From the NCBI RefSeq assembly GCF_015277775.1, contig NZ_CP063849.1:992001-1056000 (forward strand): a DNA stretch of 64,000 nucleotides, given 5' to 3'. The notes below the pieces were generated by a model, which did not search any database, was not told the DNA's origin, and was given only the letters and a program-made list of their open reading frames with translations. The translations under genes and the position numbers were made by a program. Positions 61,412-64,000 of the stretch are shown piece after piece (the stretch's first letter is position 1; every line of letters begins with the position of its first letter). The DNA is from Paludibaculum fermentans. Its GTDB lineage: Bacteria > Acidobacteriota > Terriglobia > Bryobacterales > Bryobacteraceae.

Positions 61412-62199
61412 AGGACCAGGCATACCCACTCGTTCTTCTCGATCGTCTCCGCCAGTTCGAATCCGTGGCCCAGCATTGCCTGTCGTACTCGCCCAGCATG
61501 CCGGTCCGGAAAGCCGGACAGAATCAGGCAGCGCCGCGCCACGCGGGCGTACTCCGCAGCCAGCGCCTCGTGCGTCACCGCGTTGATATTGGCCACCAGC
61601 AGATCCACCGATTGCGACCGCACAGCCCGCGTCGAGCCCGCGAAGACGTGTGGCGGCAGCCCGTCCGTCAATAGGTTCCGGTAGGCCACTGCAATCGAAT
61701 CGTATTCGATGTCGCAGCCGGCCACATGCCGCGCCCCCAGCAGCGCCGCGGCGGCCATTAGGATCCCGGTGCCTGCTCCGACATCCAGGACGACGGCGGC
61801 GGGCGGCAGGTGCTTCTCCAGTGCCTCCAGGCACAGTTGCGTTGCCGGATGATCGCCCGTACCCAACGCCTGGCCCGGATGAATCGTCAGCCGCATGCGC
61901 CCGCGCGGAGTCGGGTCTTCGTCCCACTCGGGAGCCAGATACAGCTTCTTCCCGATCTCGAAGGGTTGCCAGGCCTGCCGCGAGGCCTGTTCCCAATCAA
62001 TCTCCTGGTCCGCTTCAATGCGCGGCTGGAACGGGGCAAAGCGCTGCAGCAGCCCCGTGGGGTCGTCAAACCACGCCCGCAGCTGGCAGCGCGCACCCGG
62101 GAGAGACTCCTCCTGAATGCCGCTCGCACCCTCCTCCCATAGCTCCGAGGAGAGCAGTTCCGCGTCTTGCTCCGGACACTCGAGGAATAACGAATACAT
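61390..62199 (-). CDS. prmA: Ribosomal protein L11 methyltransferase
   Basis: Methylates ribosomal protein L11 with SAM. The 269-residue protein has an N-terminal recognition domain with a short acidic linker (RIEADQEIDWEQASRQAWQP), the PrmA signature LTIHPGQALGTGDHPATQLC, the SAM motif VVLDVGAGTGILMAAAALLG and LLVANINAV in place of the usual NIL motif. The family call rests on these in order. It overlaps the following enolase-type gene by 22 bp and lies 10 bp after the acyl-CoA synthetase gene. Confidence 0.9.
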   Translation of the reverse strand: MYSLFLECPEQDAELLSSELWEEGASGIQEESLPGARCQLRAWFDDPTGLLQRFAPFQPRIEADQEIDWEQASRQAWQPFEIGKKLYLAPEWDEDPTPRGRMRLTIHPGQALGTGDHPATQLCLEALEKHLPPAAVVLDVGAGTGILMAAAALLGARHVAGCDIEYDSIAVAYRNLLTDGLPPHVFAGSTRAVRSQSVDLLVANINAVTHEALAAEYARVARRCLILSGFPDRHAGRVRQAMLGHGFELAETIEKNEWVCLVLWNEDNS

Positions 62200-62209
62200 T
62201 GTGATCGGG

Positions 62210-63799
62210 TTAGCCTTGTACCCGCTTCTGTTTATCAGACCAGAATCTCTCGCGCAAGATCAGCTTCCGGATCTTCCCCGTGCCGGTCTTCGGCAAGGGC
62301 TCGTCGATGAACTCGCAAATACGCGGCAGCTTGAACTTGCCCAGTCGCGTCTTGAGGAAGGCCATCAGCGCCTCTTCCGTAAGTTCATAGCCCGGTTTCA
62401 CTGAGATCACTGCAGCCGGCACCTCGCCCCATTCGGTGTCCGGAGCCGCCACCACCGCGCACTCCAGCACCGCTTCGTGCATGCAGATCGCGCGCTCCAC
62501 CTCGATCGACGAAATGTTCTCGCCGCCGCTGATGATGATCTCTTTCTTGCGGTCGACGATGTGGATGTAGCCTTCCTCGTCCCACACCGCCATGTCCCCA
62601 GTGTGGAACCAATTGTTCCTCACGACGGCGGCGGTTGCGTCCGGTTCGCGGTAGTAGCCCGACATGATGTTATCGCCTTGGGCCACCACTTCGCCGATCG
62701 TTTGGCCGTCCTGGGGCACCGGCTTGTCGTACAGATCCACCACCTGGACGCGGACCCCCAATATGGGCCAGCCGGCCATCGCCTGATGGCGGTAGCGGTC
62801 CTGGTCGTCCGCATAGACCACAGTGGATTTCTGCCGCGCGCAGGTCAGCACCGGGCAGGTTTCACTCAATCCATATCCGGCACGGACGTCGCAGTGAAAC
62901 GCGGCCTCCAGCTTCGCAACGAGCTCCGGCGAAGCGGCGGCCCCGCCAAGCATGATCACCCGCATGCTCGACAGGTTGTACTTGCCCAACTCCGGCGAGT
63001 TCAGCAGCATGTTCGCCATCGTCGGTACCAGGCTCATCTCCGTGGCCTGGTGCTCCTGGATCAGCCCGAGTACCGTCACCGGATCGAACCGCCGCACCAT
63101 CACCTGCTTGAAGCCGTTCATGGTCGAGCACTGGGGCTTGCCCCAACCATTCGCATGGAACAGCGGAATTGTATGCAGGTCGACTGTGTGATTGGGATCC
63201 TGGGCCAGGTTCAGCACCCCCAGCGCGTGCAGGTAGAGGTTGCGGTGCGTCAGCATCACACCCTTGGGCGTGCCGGTGCTGCCGCTGGTATAGAACAACT
63301 CGGCCGTGGCGTTCTCGTCCACGGAGAAGATGTCGGGCTCCTCGGGACGGCCCTCCGCCAGCAGCGCCTCATATGGAAAATCGGCCAACTCATGGCCATC
63401 ATCCAGCGACACCCAGCGTTCCACTGTCGGGCAGTGCGGCTTCAGCTGTTCGACCAGGCCGGCGAAGTCGTTCTCGAACAGCAGCACCTTCACACCAGCG
63501 TGATTGAAGATCGTGATCAACTCACCGGAGGACAGCCGCACGTTCAGCGGCATGACGATCGCCCCCGCCTGGATCACGCCGTAGTAGCCTTCCAGCAGCT
63601 TGTGCGTATTGAAGCTCAGGTACGCCACGCGGTCGCCCGCCGTCACGCCGTGTTTCGGCAGCGCCGTCGCCAGCTTCTGGCATCGCTCGGCAAACTGCTG
63701 ATAGGTGAACGACCGCGGGCCGCAGACCACTCCGGTCTTCTGCCCAAACAATTCCTGCGCCCGTTGCAGGCAGCGCAGGGGAGTGAGGGGCACATTCAT
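62210..63799 (-). CDS. AMP-dependent acyl-CoA synthetase
   Basis: A 529-residue ANL-superfamily enzyme that activates a carboxylate to acyl-AMP and then acyl-CoA. AMP-binding motif A3 is LFYTSGSTGTPKGVML; A5 AGYGLSETCPVL; A7/A8 HTGDMAVWDEEGYIHIVDRK and the catalytic lysine segment LPKTGTGKIRKLIL near the end. GGAGG stands 6 nt before the ATG at 63799. It most resembles medium/long-chain fatty acyl-CoA ligases; chain length cannot be read. The run synthetase, prmA, enolase-type gene is close-packed. Confidence 0.92.
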   Translation of the reverse strand: MNVPLTPLRCLQRAQELFGQKTGVVCGPRSFTYQQFAERCQKLATALPKHGVTAGDRVAYLSFNTHKLLEGYYGVIQAGAIVMPLNVRLSSGELITIFNHAGVKVLLFENDFAGLVEQLKPHCPTVERWVSLDDGHELADFPYEALLAEGRPEEPDIFSVDENATAELFYTSGSTGTPKGVMLTHRNLYLHALGVLNLAQDPNHTVDLHTIPLFHANGWGKPQCSTMNGFKQVMVRRFDPVTVLGLIQEHQATEMSLVPTMANMLLNSPELGKYNLSSMRVIMLGGAAASPELVAKLEAAFHCDVRAGYGLSETCPVLTCARQKSTVVYADDQDRYRHQAMAGWPILGVRVQVVDLYDKPVPQDGQTIGEVVAQGDNIMSGYYREPDATAAVVRNNWFHTGDMAVWDEEGYIHIVDRKKEIIISGGENISSIEVERAICMHEAVLECAVVAAPDTEWGEVPAAVISVKPGYELTEEALMAFLKTRLGKFKLPRICEFIDEPLPKTGTGKIRKLILRERFWSDKQKRVQG

Positions 63800-63862
63800 G
63801 GGGCGCCTCCAAGGCGTGGATACGAGCCGCAAGCTCGCGTTGGATCTTCGGACCGGACGCGC

Positions 63863-63964
63863 TCAATAGTAATCGGCGCAGCTCATATAATAGCCGCATT
63901 TCTCGCACACCAGCTTGCACCGGTGCTGCAAGAGCCGGGTGGAGCAAACCGGACACCAAAGCAT
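63863..63964 (-). CDS. Tiny zinc-ribbon protein
   Basis: From ATG at 63964, with GGAGG 5 nt upstream, a 33-residue protein is encoded with CPVC and CEKC pairs plus HRCKLVC, a compact zinc ribbon ending GYYMSCADYY. The frame is open upstream to the window edge through GTG at 63988, so a longer protein is possible. The sequence resembles short conserved acidobacterial zinc-ribbon proteins, but the function is unknown. It lies 64 bp before the acyl-CoA synthetase start. Confidence 0.6.
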   Translation of the reverse strand: MLWCPVCSTRLLQHRCKLVCEKCGYYMSCADYY

Positions 63965-64000
63965 CGGCTCCTCCGCATCGCTCGCCACATTCGAAGATCC

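Noticed and set aside
1-64000. tRNA, rRNA, CRISPR, transposon or prophage content
   Set aside because: I looked for T-loop sequences, regular direct repeats, transposase or integrase motifs and found none that hold up.

Overview
The window is high-GC DNA packed with protein genes. It most resembles an acidobacterium of the Bryobacterales/Solibacter type. This is inferred from gene content: an 887-aa duplicated MacB-like permease with its PadR regulator, a CarboxypepD_reg/TonB-type outer-membrane receptor divergent from a membrane-anchored regulator, a VWFA-type secreted protein, a PEP-CTERM protein, a DUF6677-like protein and many secreted enzymes with unknown substrates. I see no rRNA, tRNA, CRISPR array, transposase, integrase or phage gene, so this looks like ordinary chromosome.

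Layout. 1-967: 5' part of a helix-turn-helix/FG-GAP-like membrane protein behind a perfect AT-rich palindrome. 1357-7500: a housekeeping run (valS, nadC, birA, coaX, a coiled-coil protein) with overlapping stops and starts, followed by a structured segment ending in a strong terminator. 7982-13160: FkbM methyltransferase, thymidine kinase, a coiled-coil membrane protein and a YncE/phosphoesterase fusion. 13235-17240: a Tat-exported molybdenum hydroxylase operon (2Fe-2S, Mo and FAD subunits plus a Cys-containing small protein). 18124-24903: TonB-type receptor, divergent regulator and a TolC-like channel. 25136-30823: pyrE, truA, nucleoside hydrolase, two small membrane proteins, a secreted protein, a YkgJ-type cysteine-cluster protein and a protein built from about 32-residue repeats. 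30866-36151: permease with PadR, miaB, a bifunctional-nuclease-domain protein and a small conserved protein.

36122-39053 holds the most unusual element: three copies of an unrecognised small membrane or secreted protein family. Each starts with GTG and each has TTTACAGATC exactly 60 nt upstream of that start. The third copy is separated from the first two by an oppositely oriented TIGR03118-like gene. 39128-43999: TPR protein, sodium:solute symporter, amino-acid permease and an AT-hook protein whose promoter lies between two near-identical 21-bp palindromic sites.

44098-48654: a serine hydrolase/NamZ-type muramidase fusion, pterin carbinolamine dehydratase, a dihydropteridine-reductase-like SDR and a Memo-family protein. 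48916-52290: a VWFA-type secreted protein and molybdenum cofactor genes (MogA/MoaB, moaC, moeA), which would supply the molybdenum hydroxylase. 52311-56325: amidase and a paired M16 protease. 56390-59900: PEP-CTERM protein, a small secreted protein and a large secreted protein with a caspase-like His/Cys signature. 60161-64000: enolase-superfamily enzyme, prmA, AMP-dependent acyl-CoA synthetase and a tiny zinc-ribbon protein.

All assignments come from reading translations and motifs by eye; no database search was run.
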